Origin: Mya arenaria
Taxonomy: Eukaryota; Mollusca; Bivalvia; Myida; Myidae
DNA length: 64,000 nucleotides
Direction of reading: 5' to 3'
Assembly: GCF_026914265.1 (NCBI RefSeq)
Contig: NC_069124.1
Span: 19,819,648-19,883,647, forward strand
Made by a program: the position numbers and the translations under genes. A model generated the notes under the pieces. It was given only the letters and a program-made list of their open reading frames with translations, was not told the origin of the DNA and did no database searches. Positions 1 through 10,846 of this stretch are shown here, one piece after another (within the stretch, counting starts at the first letter, position 1; every line of letters begins with the position of its first letter).

Positions 1-288
1 TAGATATACACACACCTAAATAGTCTCCAAACCTACACCATAATACAACATGTATATCAATCACAAATATCGCGTGTAGATATTAGATATACACACACCT
101 AAATAGTCTCCAAACCTACACCATAATACAACATGTATATCAATCACAAATATCGCGTGTAGATATTAGATATACACACACCTAAATAGTCTCCAAACCT
201 ACACCATAATACAACATGTATATCAATCACAAATATCGCGTGTAGATATTAGATATACACACACCTAAATAGCCTCCAAACCTACACC
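1..288. repeat. 83-bp tandem repeat, about 3.5 units, open at window edge
   Basis: Nearly identical units beginning TAGATATACACACACCTAAA start at 1, 84, 167 and 250, so the period is 83 bp. The last unit is cut short at about 288, where unique sequence begins. The array probably continues to the left of the window. The units are almost free of substitutions, which suggests recent amplification. Confidence 0.95.
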
Positions 289-568
289 GATCGAACTGAC
301 ACAGCGAATTTGCGCAGTGAAGACCTGTCTATGCTGCAGCAGCTTAATCAGCATGTTGAACACGTATCCACATCTTGATAAGATTTAACTGTCAACATAC
401 TTGTGGTATTGTTGGTGTACGCTCTGATCCTTAAATGAATGGTTAGTTCAGACCTTAACAACATTGTTTCTCTTCTCTTTTGACTGTCATGGTTTAATCC
501 TGCAACTATTGCGCTTTGCAAAGCAACCGAATTGGGATTTTTTAGAAATACAATATTGAGGTTTTATT
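289..568. other. short unique stretch, possible terminal exon
   Basis: Unique sequence lies between two tandem arrays. The + strand frame from about 289 reads DRTDTANLRSEDLSMLQQLN and stops near 402. Its polar, helix-like composition could be the last exon of a gene to the left. The upstream AG candidates lie inside the 83-bp repeat, so this is a weak guess. Nothing else is visible. Confidence 0.15.
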
Positions 569-1911
569 TAAATTTTGTGTGTGTGTATTTTGCTTCGTGT
601 TGTTTTTTGTGTGTGTTTTTTTTGCTTGGTGTAGTTTTTTTGTGTGTTTTTTGGCTTGGAGTAGTTTTGTGTGTGATTCTTTGCTTGGTGTAGTTTTGTG
701 TGTGTTTCTTTGCTTGGTGTAGTATTGTGTGTGCTTTTTTGCTTGGTGCAGTATTGTGTGTGCTTTTTTGCTTGGTGTAGTTTTGTGTGTGTTTCTTTGC
801 TTGGTGTAGTATTGTGTGTGCTTTTTTGCTTGGTGCAGTATTGTGTGTGCTTTTTTGCTTGGTGCAGTATTGTGTGTGCTTTTTTGCTTGGTGCAGTATT
901 GTGTGTGCTTTTTTGCTTGGTGTAGTATTGTGTGTGTGGTATTTTTGCTTATGTAGTTTTGAGTGTGTGGATTTTTTGCTTGGTATAGCTTTGTGTGTGT
1001 GTTTTTGCTTGGTGTAGTTTTGTGTGTGTTTTGTTTTGCTTGGTCTAGTTTTGTGTGCGTTTTTCTTTTTTCTTGGTATAGTTTAGTGTGTGTGTTTTTT
1101 TGCTTCGTGTAGTGGTGTGTCTGTTGTTGTTTTTTGCTTTGTGTGTTTTTTTTGCTTCACGTAGTTTTTTTTGTGTGTGTTTTGCTTCATGTAGTTTTGT
1201 GTGTGATTTTTTGCTTGGTGTAGTTTTGTGTTTTTTTTTTGCTTCATGTAGTTTTGTGTGTGTGTTATTTTGCTTCGTGTAGTTTTGTGTGTGTTTTTTT
1301 TTGCTTTGTGTAGATTTGTGTGTGTATGGTTTTTTGCTTGGTGTAGTTTTGTATGTGGGTTTGTTTGCTCTGTGTAGCGGTGTGTGTGTGTGTGTTTTTG
1401 CTTCGTGTAGTGGTGTGTGTGTGTGTGTGTGTGTGTTTTGCTTCATGCAGTTTTGTGTGTGTTTTTTTGTGCTTCATGTAGTTTTGTGTGTGTGTATTTT
1501 TGCTTCGTGTAATTTTGTGTGTGTTTTTTTTTTGCTTGGTGTAGTTTTGTGTGTATGTTTTATTTTCCTTGGTGTAGTTTTGTGTGTGTTTTTTTGCTTG
1601 GTGTAGTTTTGTGTGTGTGTTGTTTTGCTTTTTGTAGTTTTGTGTGTGTTTTTGCTTTGAGTAGTTTTGTGTGTGCTTTTGCCTTTTGAAGTTTTGTGTG
1701 TGTGTTTGCTTTTTGTAGTTTTGTGTGTGTTTTTGCTTTGAGTAGTTTTGTGTGTGTTTATTTTTGCTTTATTTAGTTTTGTGTGTGTGTTTTTTGCTTT
1801 ATGTAGTTTGTGTTTTTTTTTTCGCTTTATGTAGTTTTGTGTTGTTGTTTTTTGCTTTTTGTAGTTTGTGTGTTTTATTGCTTTGTGTAGTTTTGTGTGT
1901 TTTTGTTCTGG
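569..1911. repeat. GT-rich minisatellite, unit about 29-32 bp
   Basis: Degenerate repetitions of a unit like TAGTTTTGTGTGTG followed by T-runs and TTGCTTGGTG. Unit length drifts through variable GT and T tracts, and CTTCATG or CTTTGTG variants appear towards the right end. The overlapping open frames on both strands are made only of this repeat and are not treated as genes. Confidence 0.93.
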
Positions 1912-3490
1912 TTTTAAGTTAACCACTTTAACCATTGCTTTATTTTCTGTAAATGCGAGTATATACTGATACTCTACTACATCTACCAAGCCCTCAGGCG
2001 GAGGGTACACCTGTATTGTGGCCGCAACTTAACATCAATAACTCAATTGAGTTCTAAGTAGGTTGATTTTTGTTTTCGTTTAGAAATATTTATAATTGAT
2101 TCATGGCAGACAAATCTATTGGAAGGTGTTACCCTTTGCCCTTTCTATCCAGAGGTTTAAATACCCAAATGGCACACTCCTGATCGGTATTGCCAAGCCT
2201 GAGATAAAAACTATTCTTATATTAAAAAAATCTCTATGGCGACATAGCCATTAGCGTAATCCGATGTTGCTGTTTCTCCTTGTAATTTCGTCGTAATAAG
2301 CATAATCTAATGAATGTGGTTCTTTGTCATTAAAACCGGTATACTAATCATTTTCAAGGATATTAAACAGGACAAAACAAACTCTTTTTTCGATGAGCAT
2401 CTTATGTTCTAATATTTCATCGTAATAATTATTTAATATACAATGCATTTATTCCGGTTACGTTCAGCTCCAAAACTATATATCAAAATCATTTTTGTAA
2501 TGGCGGCCATCTTGAATTTTGCCAGCCATTTAGGATGAATCTAGAGTGGGTCCTGAGCTTCTTCCAATCATAGCTCATAGATTATGCAAGTGAACAAAGT
2601 TTCAAAATTTTAAACCTATGTTTACATTTTTTTTTAAAAGATCAACTGACAATAACGACCCCAACATAAAATAACGTTGGACAATAGTTGGATTTGAAAG
2701 TGTTTCAGACGTCATGTCTCAATGGAGTGGTATGGCCATTACTAAATTAAAGGTATCTGTTAAATCCAACGCGATATTAATATAAATTGAATAAAAATGA
2801 CAATTGTATGATATTTCAACGTAAAAACATGTCGGTTCAATTTATAATCAAATTCCAAAATCTTAAATTATGAAGTTTTTGTTTTATATTCACATGCTAC
2901 TTAGACAGAACTTAGTATTAATACATTTTACATGTAATTCATTAAACATAATTTATGACACCCATTGCTTAGGATCAGAAAGAGTTCTGTTATAGATACT
3001 CGCTGATGTTTCATAAAATGGTCGTTTTTATGACGAAATAAAGTGTGGCAAATCATTAGGAGGATTGTTAAAACTAATACACTGATGGCTAGAACCCTTA
3101 AACAAATGTTCGTATATTCTCAAATATTGTATTTAATTTTGAATTATCTAGACTAATACCATTTGGCCAATGGTGAAGCCACTTAAAATAATAAAATGAA
3201 CAATGTAGATACATTTATACAGACAAATACATTATAAGATACGAAGTTAGTCCTGGATAACAGTTCAGTGTCTGTTTTTGCATATGCAAGCAACATATTA
3301 TTATATAGTATGCCTTACATAAATGTGTCCCTTCTTGGAGTATATAAAGTTGATCGGTCCATAAATTAATGTATTTTAATAAGAATCCAGTTGTTATGAC
3401 GTCAGCGGTCCATATAATGTTTTTTGCCGGTCCGGAGCTCGCCAAAATATATATTATGGACAGCTGTTCGGTATAATATATAAAATATAA
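1912..3490. other. intergenic; left flank of duplication unit 1
   Basis: No gene is recognised. From about 2586 the sequence is a diverged copy of 36945-37455 (shared landmarks: AACAAAGTTTCAAAATTTTA, ATAACGTTGGA, GACACCCATTGCTTAGGATC). This marks the start of the repeated unit upstream of gene copies 1 and 5. A 1.4-kb stretch present in unit 5 (about 37456-38878) is missing here. Confidence 0.7.
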
Positions 3491-3491
3491 A

Positions 3492-3620
3492 ACACCACTT
3501 CAAGCCATATGGCATTGTAAGAACCGGCCAGTCGGCCCCGAAGGTGAATGGACCGAGGCGTATACACTTTCGGGGGCTGACTGGCCGGTACTTATAATGT
3601 CATATGACCCTCAGTGGTGT
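3492..3620. mobile_element. small foldback element (MITE-like)
   Basis: The two halves are inverted copies. ACACCACTT, CATATGGCATT and ACCGGCCAGTCGGCCCCGAA on the left pair with TTCGGGGGCTGACTGGCCGG, ATGTCATATG and AGTGGTGT on the right. The unit 5 paralogue near 39030 lacks the whole interval around it (about 3290-3640), consistent with an insertion, though a larger indel is also possible. No coding capacity. Confidence 0.65.
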
Positions 3621-4088
3621 GTAATATTTCTTAAATATAGCACGATAAGGGAAGAGGTATATATTTTTACAACGACTTTTGTTCTTGCATTTATAAACAT
3701 AGATACATCGAAAATGATTTTTTACAAAATGCATCGGGTGTACAGAGAAGGATTTTGTTTGCAATTTTAATTTTAATGTAGTATGATGTTAACTCATTTG
3801 ACTTCAAATGAAAACAAATCAAAACATATAATTTGTGTACTGATAAAGAATTTAACCTTTTTGAATGTTCTTTATATGTAATCTTACATACTTACCACCA
3901 ATTCCCATATTTAATAAAATAACTAAAAATAATTTTTCATCTGTACGCAAACCATATGCTGTTTTGATCATAATAAGTCAAATCATTTAACATAATAAAG
4001 CATCACAATTAAACAAATAACAACATTTTGTTGGCTTCAACCTATATTGAGTTTACGACTTTACAATGAAAACGCTACACTGTCGCTT
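3621..4088. other. intergenic flank of gene copy 1
   Basis: Aligns to 39030-39450 in unit 5 (TAGCACGATAAGG, AAATGCATCGGGTGTACAGA, TATATTGAGTTTACGACTTT). No open frame or RNA gene is seen. It is an ordinary AT-rich flank shared by units 1 and 5. Confidence 0.6.
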
Positions 4089-4423
4089 CATTCGGAGCTC
4101 CTCGGCCATTTTTTCAAAAACAACCTCGGATGTATATGGACGGTTTACATACTTAAAAAGTGGTACGTTTAAGTCCGCTGCAAATAGATCGCGTAGTATT
4201 CTTATTTAGTAGTTAAAATTTATGACTTAACTCGTGGGAATCGTAATTATGTTTGCAATAATACACTTCACTGGCAATCAATTTAAACTGAGAGCAATGA
4301 ATACAACTCTTAAACACTACATTTAATTAATGCTTTTATTCAAAAAAATACGGACTACTTCAACAGATGTACCGGCATACATCCGAAGTTGTTTTTGAAA
4401 AAATGGCCGAGGAGTTCCGAATG
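4089..4423. mobile_element. Mutator-like MITE with 10-bp target duplication
   Basis: Long terminal inverted repeats start CATTCGGAGCTCCTCGGCCA on the left and end GGCCGAGGAGTTCCGAATG on the right. They continue inward through TTTTTTCAAAAACAAC and its complement. The flanks are direct repeats ACTGTCGCTT at 4079-4088 and 4424-4433. Unit 5 near 39448-39457 has a single ACTGTCGCTT followed by the same downstream sequence, which is an empty site. A 9-10-bp duplication with long inverted repeats is typical of Mutator-like elements. It is non-autonomous, 335 bp. Confidence 0.88.
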
Positions 4424-4433
4424 ACTGTCGCTT

Positions 4434-4763
4434 AAAAAATAGTTATCCGGTTTCACTTTTAAAACCAATTGGCATATCCGCTTTAACCACAATTGTCAGT
4501 TTTTATAAGTAGATGCATGGAGCGAACGCTTTTTATATTGTTAACTGCTCAAATAGCATTTAGTTAAAATCTAACTGTGAGTATTTTGAGTTGTGTGAAA
4601 TTAATATTTCACTTGCTTTAACTATTTACTTTACCAACGAATCAATTTGCTTCTTTTGTTTGTTCTATCCGACGGAGTATATTATGAAGTTTACGATAAA
4701 CCTAACAGTGCTGACTTATTTATAGAACACATTCAATCATTGACCAGCAAGACATGATTACCG
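4434..4763 (+). promoter_or_regulatory. upstream region of fucosyltransferase copy 1
   Basis: This ~330-bp block, from TTATCCGGTTTCACTTTTAA onward, is nearly identical upstream of copies 1, 2 and 3, close in copy 5 and diverged in copy 6. A TATA-like TATTTATAG at 4717-4725 lies about 40 bases before the start codon and is kept in all six copies, which suggests a very short 5' UTR. An upstream ATG at 4754 opens an 11-codon frame ending at 4786 that overlaps the gene start out of frame. Confidence 0.55.
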
Positions 4764-6175
4764 ATGTCGAGTCTTTCCTGCATTGAAATGATAAAGCGTG
4801 GCTACAAATTTATATTCATAGGACTAGCAGTGGTATGCATTTTTGTGTTTGTTCCTCGTTACATGAGGGGAGAGGCTGTTCCCCGTAGGCTGGACATGTT
4901 GCCGCGGATGGACGTGCGGGCGGTTTTAAGTGATTCAGCGGAAAAGCTGCTACTTTATTGGAAGCCATTTAATGGAAATGGGTTTTTAATCCCAGAACAG
5001 AACTGTTTGAAAAGATGTCCAGTGAAATGTAACATAACAGATGACAAAAGCATGTTCTATGACGCTGATTTAATAAATTACCACCTGACGGATTTATGGC
5101 CGGATAACTGGCACATCGGTACATCAAAGACGATTGAATTTCCGGCATATCGCCGAAAGGAACAGATTTGGGTGGTCACTAACCAAGAGCCTCCTTCAAA
5201 CTTGTTTGGAAATCTCAGGGTTTTTAATAGACTGTTTAACTGGACTATGTGGTACCGAACTGATTCATTGGTTCCTTTACAGTATGGGTGGTCAGTTGCT
5301 TTGACAGAAGATGAGTCGTCCAGTTCAACAAAAGATTTGGAACAACGTAACTTCTACCGAGAGAAAAGTAGAAACATTACTGGTAGGATTAGTAACTGTG
5401 GGGACGCCTCGAGGAGATACAGATTGGTTCACAAAATGCAACAACATCTGGATATCGATATGTATGGCGGATGTTACTCCAAAAAATGTTATCATGAAAA
5501 CTGCAACCAACCTTTAGAAGAATACCGATTCTACCTAGCCTTTGAGAACTCACTGTGCACTGATTATGTCACTGAAAAATACTGGGATGCTATAAGTAGG
5601 GATCAAATTCCAATTGTTAACTGGGATTATCAGCACGTGAAAAATGTAGTTATTCCTAATTCTTTTATCAGCGTCCATGACTTTGGAGACATCAAGTCTT
5701 TCGTTGAATACTTAGAACAGGTGATGACAAATGAAACTCTTTACAATAGTTATTTCGACTGGCGGCGCCACTTCCGGGTTGAGCGGCGCTGCTCTAGTTG
5801 CCTGCTTTGCCAGGCCCTTTACTCGGATATCTCGAGACAGATTGTGGCCGACCTAGAAGGCTGGGTACGCGCGGACATATGTCCCAAAGTACAGGTACGT
5901 GTGTGTTAGATACCGACCGAACTATCCAAAGTTGTTACAGTCCATGGTATATAGTATGAACGGTCCAAGGTCGAGACATTACTTATACTGAAATGTCCAC
6001 GGCCTTAACGGTCCATTGGCCAAATAGTTTCAACCATGAACATCATAATTAATTCATTGCTTTGAAAATCGAGTTATTGTCAATTGATTTCTGAAAGACA
6101 ATTAATTCGTCATTTCAGGAGTTGAATAAGCTGGTGTTGAATATCGATCAACGACTCTTTGAGTGGGGAATATGA
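4764..6175 (+). CDS. alpha-1,3-fucosyltransferase (GT10), copy 1; join 4764..5894, 6119..6175
   Basis: Predicted Golgi type II enzyme that transfers fucose from GDP-fucose to N-acetylglucosamine-containing glycans. Residues 14-31 form a signal-anchor helix after a KRG flank, followed by a short stem. GT10 landmarks are LLLYWKPFNG (62-71), TNQEPPSN (139-146), FNWTMWYRTDS (158-168), SNC (210-212) and FYLAFENSLCTDYVTEKYW (256-274), the GDP-fucose-binding signature. Sequons lie at N90, N159, N204 and N323; a CxxCxxC cluster is at 343-349. Exon 1 ends CAG|GTACGT at 5894; the 224-bp intron ends TTTCAG at 6118; exon 2 encodes ELNKLVLNIDQRLFEWGI, giving 395 residues. Unspliced, it ends VRVC at 5909. 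This is the most divergent copy in the middle and C-terminus (GTSKT, LVPLQ, ALYSDISRQI). The acceptor sugar cannot be told from sequence. Confidence 0.92.
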
Positions 6176-7039
6176 TCCACTAATGTCAGTAGTCTATGGA
6201 CTTGGCATTCTGCTGAACTATCGACCGATATAGACGTTTAAAGTGTAACTATGAACGGGTGGATGTTCCAAATGATCCCACCACATGCGACTGTTCTGTG
6301 ATTTCCGTATTGGTTCGGGAAAGAACATTCGAAGTAATGCACCAGTAATACCCCGGATTTTGGGATGTGTTGAGTTCACAAAACAACTATATAATGCCTT
6401 CACACTTAAAATATTCTTCCTGTAAAGCTAAATTTCCCAAGTAAACAATTCACTAAAGAAGCCAAAATTGTTTATGATAAAAATACTAAATATTTCAAAG
6501 AAATACTGTGAACAGTACTTTGCTATCTATTTGCAACATGGTGCACATGAATTATTACTTCCGAGTTACATAAGTATAAAGGGATGGTGGCATGAAATAT
6601 TGATGACTTAGTGCATGTGTTTTACATGCACATCAACTTCAGAGAAGATCAAAGAGATATGACGATGATGGAATTATGTCGAAAATCGATCGTTTACGAT
6701 TGAGTTAGTCAATAGTCGATTGCATAATCACTGGATCGATGTTTTCTACCAGGCTGTTAGTCATAAAAATTGGAAAAATATATTGGAACAACACTATACG
6801 TTATTTTGTATTCAGCTTATAACCTCAAGCTTAAATACAATTGAATTAAAACACGTTTCCGAACCTTTCATTTCGATTTCATCATAAAAAAATCATCGAT
6901 GGCCTAACTGTAATTTTCGGTGATCGATTATATCTTTTGATCGATTTTCAAATCATGAAAGATCGTCGGATTTCTAAAACTGAATTCCGAGATTGAGTGT
7001 GATTATAGCTATTGTCGAAATGGTGAATATGCAATGAGT
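6176..7039. other. 3' flank of copy 1
   Basis: Present downstream of exon 2 in every unit. It probably holds the 3' UTR, but no AATAAA is seen here, whereas other copies have one about 300 bases after the stop. The stretch 6676-6960 is rich in ATCGAT-type palindromes. A minus-strand open frame containing WWDHLEHPPVHS recurs in all units, but only because the DNA is duplicated; no family is recognised. Confidence 0.5.
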
Positions 7040-7520
7040 TATTAGCTGTAAATACGCGTATTGTGGAATTTTGATTGAATGGCTTTGTTTGTTGACACTG
7101 TAAACGTTGAAGCAACATTATCCCTTTCTTCAAGTGTCTGTTCAAACAGAATACTTCATGTATATGAGCTCATTGTATTTAAACAGGATGGTACGAAAGT
7201 CAAGTTGGCGTGAGAAAACTTCCCGGTTTATTTGTAATTATGTATTTATTGCTCAACCGCAAACTATTTATTTACACTCGCGCGTTTGTTCTTGTGTTAT
7301 ATGAATGCCATCGGAAATGAATTTCATTTCCTTTTAGTATGTCCAAAATATCTACGAAAACAATTCTTTAAACCATACTTTTGCCATTGGCCAACAAAAC
7401 AAAAGTTTATTACCCCTTTGTTCTCAGACAACGATAAAAACAATGCACATTGTTCGTAAATATTTATATCATGCATTTTTGTTACGATCGAGAACCTAAT
7501 TTTCACTGGCGTTAATAACA
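7040..7520 (+). mobile_element. old LINE C-terminal fragment, unit 1
   Basis: Decayed remnant of a non-LTR retrotransposon ORF2 tail. Frames here give FLLVCPKYLRK, then KPYFCHWPTKQKFITPL and a shifted KYLYHAF. This is the usual order at the end of CR1/Jockey-type ORF2: a hydrophobic-Cys 'HFLL.C..Y..LR' block, then HWP..KF, then a lysine-tyrosine-rich tail. Several breaks are present. The same fragment sits at the matching place in all six units, so it predates the duplications. Confidence 0.5.
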
Positions 7521-8091
7521 CGTTTCAGCAAAGTAGAACTGTTTCCGTCACAGTGTTAATATACTAAACACAGTTTTATTTTGAACTTTTCAGGTAGTTC
7601 ATTATTGAATGATGCTTCCAAATTAATATCTTATACTTCCTGAATTGTTTGCACTGAGATACACAGAAAATGGGGTTTTGTAAGGGGTGAAATCCAGGCA
7701 ACAATAAACAATTGTATGCCTGATTTTTCTTGAAATTGTGTGATAACCTACTTAAAAGATTGTTCCAAAAAAAAATTTTTAAACATAGTTTGAAAAAATT
7801 GTGAATGTAAACATTTATAACATTATGATAATAGAGTTTCTGATTTTCGATTTTCCCTAATGTAATTGTACAGTTTTAGGTTACAACACGTTTGTTTAAT
7901 TTATAGTCATATGCTAAAAAATTGACAAACCAAACATTTTACAATATACTTATTTAATAAAAAAATATTGTTTACTTTCACTTTCCTTTTTTGTTTACTT
8001 AACACAGGTATTTGTCATTTTAGTGTCGTTTTAAGTGGACATTGGCACATTGTACACATATTGACATTATATCGACCTACCTTAAAGCTGC
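7521..8091. other. intergenic, unit 1
   Basis: AT-rich sequence shared with 13570-14154, 31370-31872 and 53160-53700 (AACTTTTCAGGTAGTT, GAATTGTTTGCACTGAGATA, GGGGTTTTGTAAGGGGTGAA). No gene or RNA is seen. Confidence 0.5.
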
Positions 8092-8440
8092 ACTCTCACA
8101 GATTGAACGTTTTGACAACTTTTTTATTTTTTGTCTTGGAACGAGCCAATTTTTGCGAAACTCCATGGAAACCAATTATATCGGACTGCTGACAAAAAAG
8201 TAGATCGCAGATTTTAATATCTAAGTTTAAAAATTGATGTTTTATGCATTTTTTTAAACCGTTAGTTTAAGCCATAAAACATCAATTTTCGAACGGAAAT
8301 ATGAAAATCTACTTTCTGATTTTTTTGTCAGCAATCTTATATCATTGGTTTGCAGATATTTACGCAAAAATTTGCTCTTTCCCAGACAAAAAATAAAAAA
8401 AAGTTGTAAAAATGGTATATCTGTGAGAGTGCAGCTTTAA
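8092..8440. mobile_element. TTAA-flanked foldback MITE, unit 1
   Basis: Near-perfect 349-bp palindrome. The left end is TTAAAGCTGCACTCTCACAG, the right end CTGTGAGAGTGCAGCTTTAA, and the centre has AAACATCAATTTT opposite its complement. It carries no coding frame. Related copies at 14155, 31873, 33011 and 57171 and empty paralogous sites show it is mobile. TTAA flanks suggest a piggyBac-type transposase in trans, but the ends are not classic piggyBac termini. Confidence 0.88.
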
Positions 8441-9112
8441 TGCGCAACGCAGCCATTGAGGATTTAAGCTTGAACAAATACAATACTCCAAGCCTTTCCA
8501 AATCAATACAGTTCAATCAATTTTTATTGTGTTCCTTAGGTCTGGATAGGGTTAGATCCTATTCAAAAACAGGTTTTTTATTAGGCTGGCTTTATGAAAC
8601 AAAATGAATGATCAGTATTGACACACGTTGCAAGATGCATGATTCAATTAGACTGGAATGGAGAACCTGTGCTTTTATAAAATATAAGGGTATACAGTCG
8701 AAACCCGTTGGCTCGAGATCGCTTGGCTCGATCCCCTCGTTGGCTCGAACTGGATGTAGAGGATTTTTTTGCAATGAAATTAAGAAATGAAAAAAAAATA
8801 ACTGCTTGTTAATTAGATATTATTTTTTTTAGATATGGTCCTTCTTCCCAGGAAACGGATTATTCGAGAGTGATTACTTATGTTTTTACCTTTTGTCACA
8901 ATCGACAAAAAAAATGTCACAATCGAGCAAAAATAATTTAGTATAAATGAACAAATGTTTTAATTATTGTATCGTTATTTAATGTGAATAGTGTAGTGGT
9001 GCACGTGTTTAATTAATTAATTTAATTAATTATAAACGTGGATATAAGATTGAATTAAGATGAATATTGAATACCATCCCTTCAAACGACTGATAAAGAA
9101 GAAAATAATCAT
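8441..9112. other. intergenic, unit 1, with a possible DNA-transposon end
   Basis: Shared with 14504-15176, 32234-32930 and 56420-57070. At 8691-8760 the sequence after TATA begins CAGTCGAAACCCGTTGGCTC and repeats GGCTCGA three times. This resembles the terminal repeats of pogo/Tigger-like transposons, but no matching opposite end is found. The remainder is AT-rich with TTAATTAA runs. Confidence 0.4.
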
Positions 9113-9438
9113 AATAGTTATCCGGTTTCACTTTTAAAACCAATTGACATATCCGCTTTAACCACAATTGTCAGTTTTTATCAGTAGATGCATGGAGCGA
9201 ACGCTTTTTATATTGTTAACTGCTCAAATAGCATTTAATTAAAATCTAACTGTGAGTATTTTGAGTTGTGTGAAATTAATATTTCACTTGCTTTAACTAT
9301 TTACTTTACCAACGAATCAATTTGCTTCTTTTGTTTGTTCTATCCGACGGAGTATATTATGAAGTTTACGATAAACCTAACAGTGCTGACTTATTTATAG
9401 AACACATTCAATCATTGACCAGCAAGACATGATTACCG
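9113..9438 (+). promoter_or_regulatory. upstream region of fucosyltransferase copy 2
   Basis: Almost base-for-base copy of 4439-4763, with a TATA-like TATTTATAG at 9392-9400. The sequence left of 9113 is not the unit 1 left flank but the end of unit 1, so a duplication junction lies here. The out-of-frame ATG ten bases before the start is kept. Confidence 0.55.
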
Positions 9439-10846
9439 ATGTCGAGTCTTTCCTGCATTGAAATGATAAAGCGTGGCTACAAATTTATATTCATAGGACT
9501 AGCAGTGGTATGCATTTTTGTGTTTGTTCCTCGTTACATGAGGGGAGAGGCTGTTCCCCGTAGGCTGGACATGTTGCCGCGGATGGACGTGCGGGCGGTT
9601 TTAAGTGATTCAGCGGAAAAGCTGCTACTTTATTGGAAGCCATTTAATGGAAATGGGTTTTTAATCCCAGAACAGAACTGTTTGAAAAGATGTCCAGTGA
9701 AATGTAACATAACAGATGACAAAAGCATGTTCTATGACGCTGATTTAATCAATTACCACTTGACGGATTTATGGCCGGACAACTGGCACATCGATACAAC
9801 AAAGACGATTGAATTTCCGGCATATCGCCGAAAGGAACAGATATGGGTGCTAACTAACCAAGAGCCTCCTTCAAACTTGTTTGGAAATCTCCGGGTTTTT
9901 AATAAACTGTTTAACTGGACTATGTGGTACCGAACTGATTCAGTGGTTCCTTTCCAGTATGGTTGGTCGGTTGCTTTGACTGAAGATGAGTCGTCAAGTT
10001 CAACAAAAGATTTGGAACAACGTAACTTCTACCGAGAGAAAAGTAGAAACATTACTGGTAGGATTAGTAACTGTGGGGACGCCTCGAGGAGATACAGACT
10101 GGTTCACAAAATGCAACAACATCTAGATATCGATATGTATGGCGGATGTTACTCCAAAAAATGCTATCATGAAAACTGCAACCAACCTTTAGAAGAATAC
10201 CGATTCTACCTAGCCTTTGAGAACTCACTTTGCACTGATTATGTCACTGAAAAATACTGGGATGCTATAAGTAGGGATCAAATTCCAATTGTTAACTGGG
10301 ATTATCAGCACGTGAAAAATGTAGTTATTCCTAATTCTTTTATCAGCGTCCATGACTTTGGAGACATCAAGTCTTTCGTTGACTACTTAGAACAGGTGAT
10401 GACAAATGAAACTCTTTACAATAGTTATTTCGACTGGCGACGCCACTTCCGGGTTGAGCGGCGCTGCTCTAGTTGCCTGCTGTGCCAGCACCTGTACGCA
10501 GATACCTCGAGACGGGTTGTGGCCGACCTTGAAGGCTGGGTACGCGCGGACATATGTCCCAAAGTACAGGTACGTGTGTGCTAGATACCGACCGAACTGT
10601 CCATAGTAATTACAGTCCATGATATATAGAATAAACGCTCCAAGGTCACGATATTACTTATACCGAAATGTCCACGGGCTTAACGGTCCATTGGCCAATT
10701 AATTTCAACCATGGACATCATAATTAATTCATTGCTTCAGTTGTTCTTGGTCAATTGATTTCTGAATGGCAATCGATTTGGCATTTCAGGAGTTGAATAA
10801 GCTGGTGTTGGATATCGATCGACGACTCTTCGAGTGGGGAATATGA
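9439..10846 (+). CDS. alpha-1,3-fucosyltransferase (GT10), copy 2; join 9439..10569, 10790..10846
   Basis: Same enzyme layout as copy 1: type II anchor at 14-31, GT10 catalytic domain, four sequons. Residues 1-118 are identical to copy 1, including MDVRAVLSDSAEK and SMFYDADL. From DTTKT onward most of it matches copies 3, 4 and 6 (VLTNQ, VVPFQ, FVDYLEQ, CQHLYADTSRRVV), but the EQRN stretch near 195 again matches copy 1. This mosaic points to gene conversion or crossover. Donor CAG|GTACGT is at 10569/10570, intron 220 bp, acceptor TTTCAG at 10789, exon 2 ELNKLVLDIDRRLFEWGI. An AATAAA at 11149-11154 is a candidate poly(A) signal. Confidence 0.92.

Noticed and set aside
698-2010. Overlapping open frames on both strands (Cys/Phe/Val-rich and Lys/Thr/His-rich)
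   Set aside because: They are direct readings of the GT-rich minisatellite, with no non-repeat domain and no start context.
8592-8790. 60-codon frames on both strands containing GSRSLGSIPSLARTG
   Set aside because: They arise from the GGCTCGA-repeat transposon-end-like motif, present in several units without conservation of the frame.
10387-10620. 77-codon minus-strand frame and 66-codon shifted plus frame over the 3' end of exon 1, repeated in most copies
   Set aside because: They lie entirely over the conserved fucosyltransferase coding sequence and persist only because that sequence is conserved.
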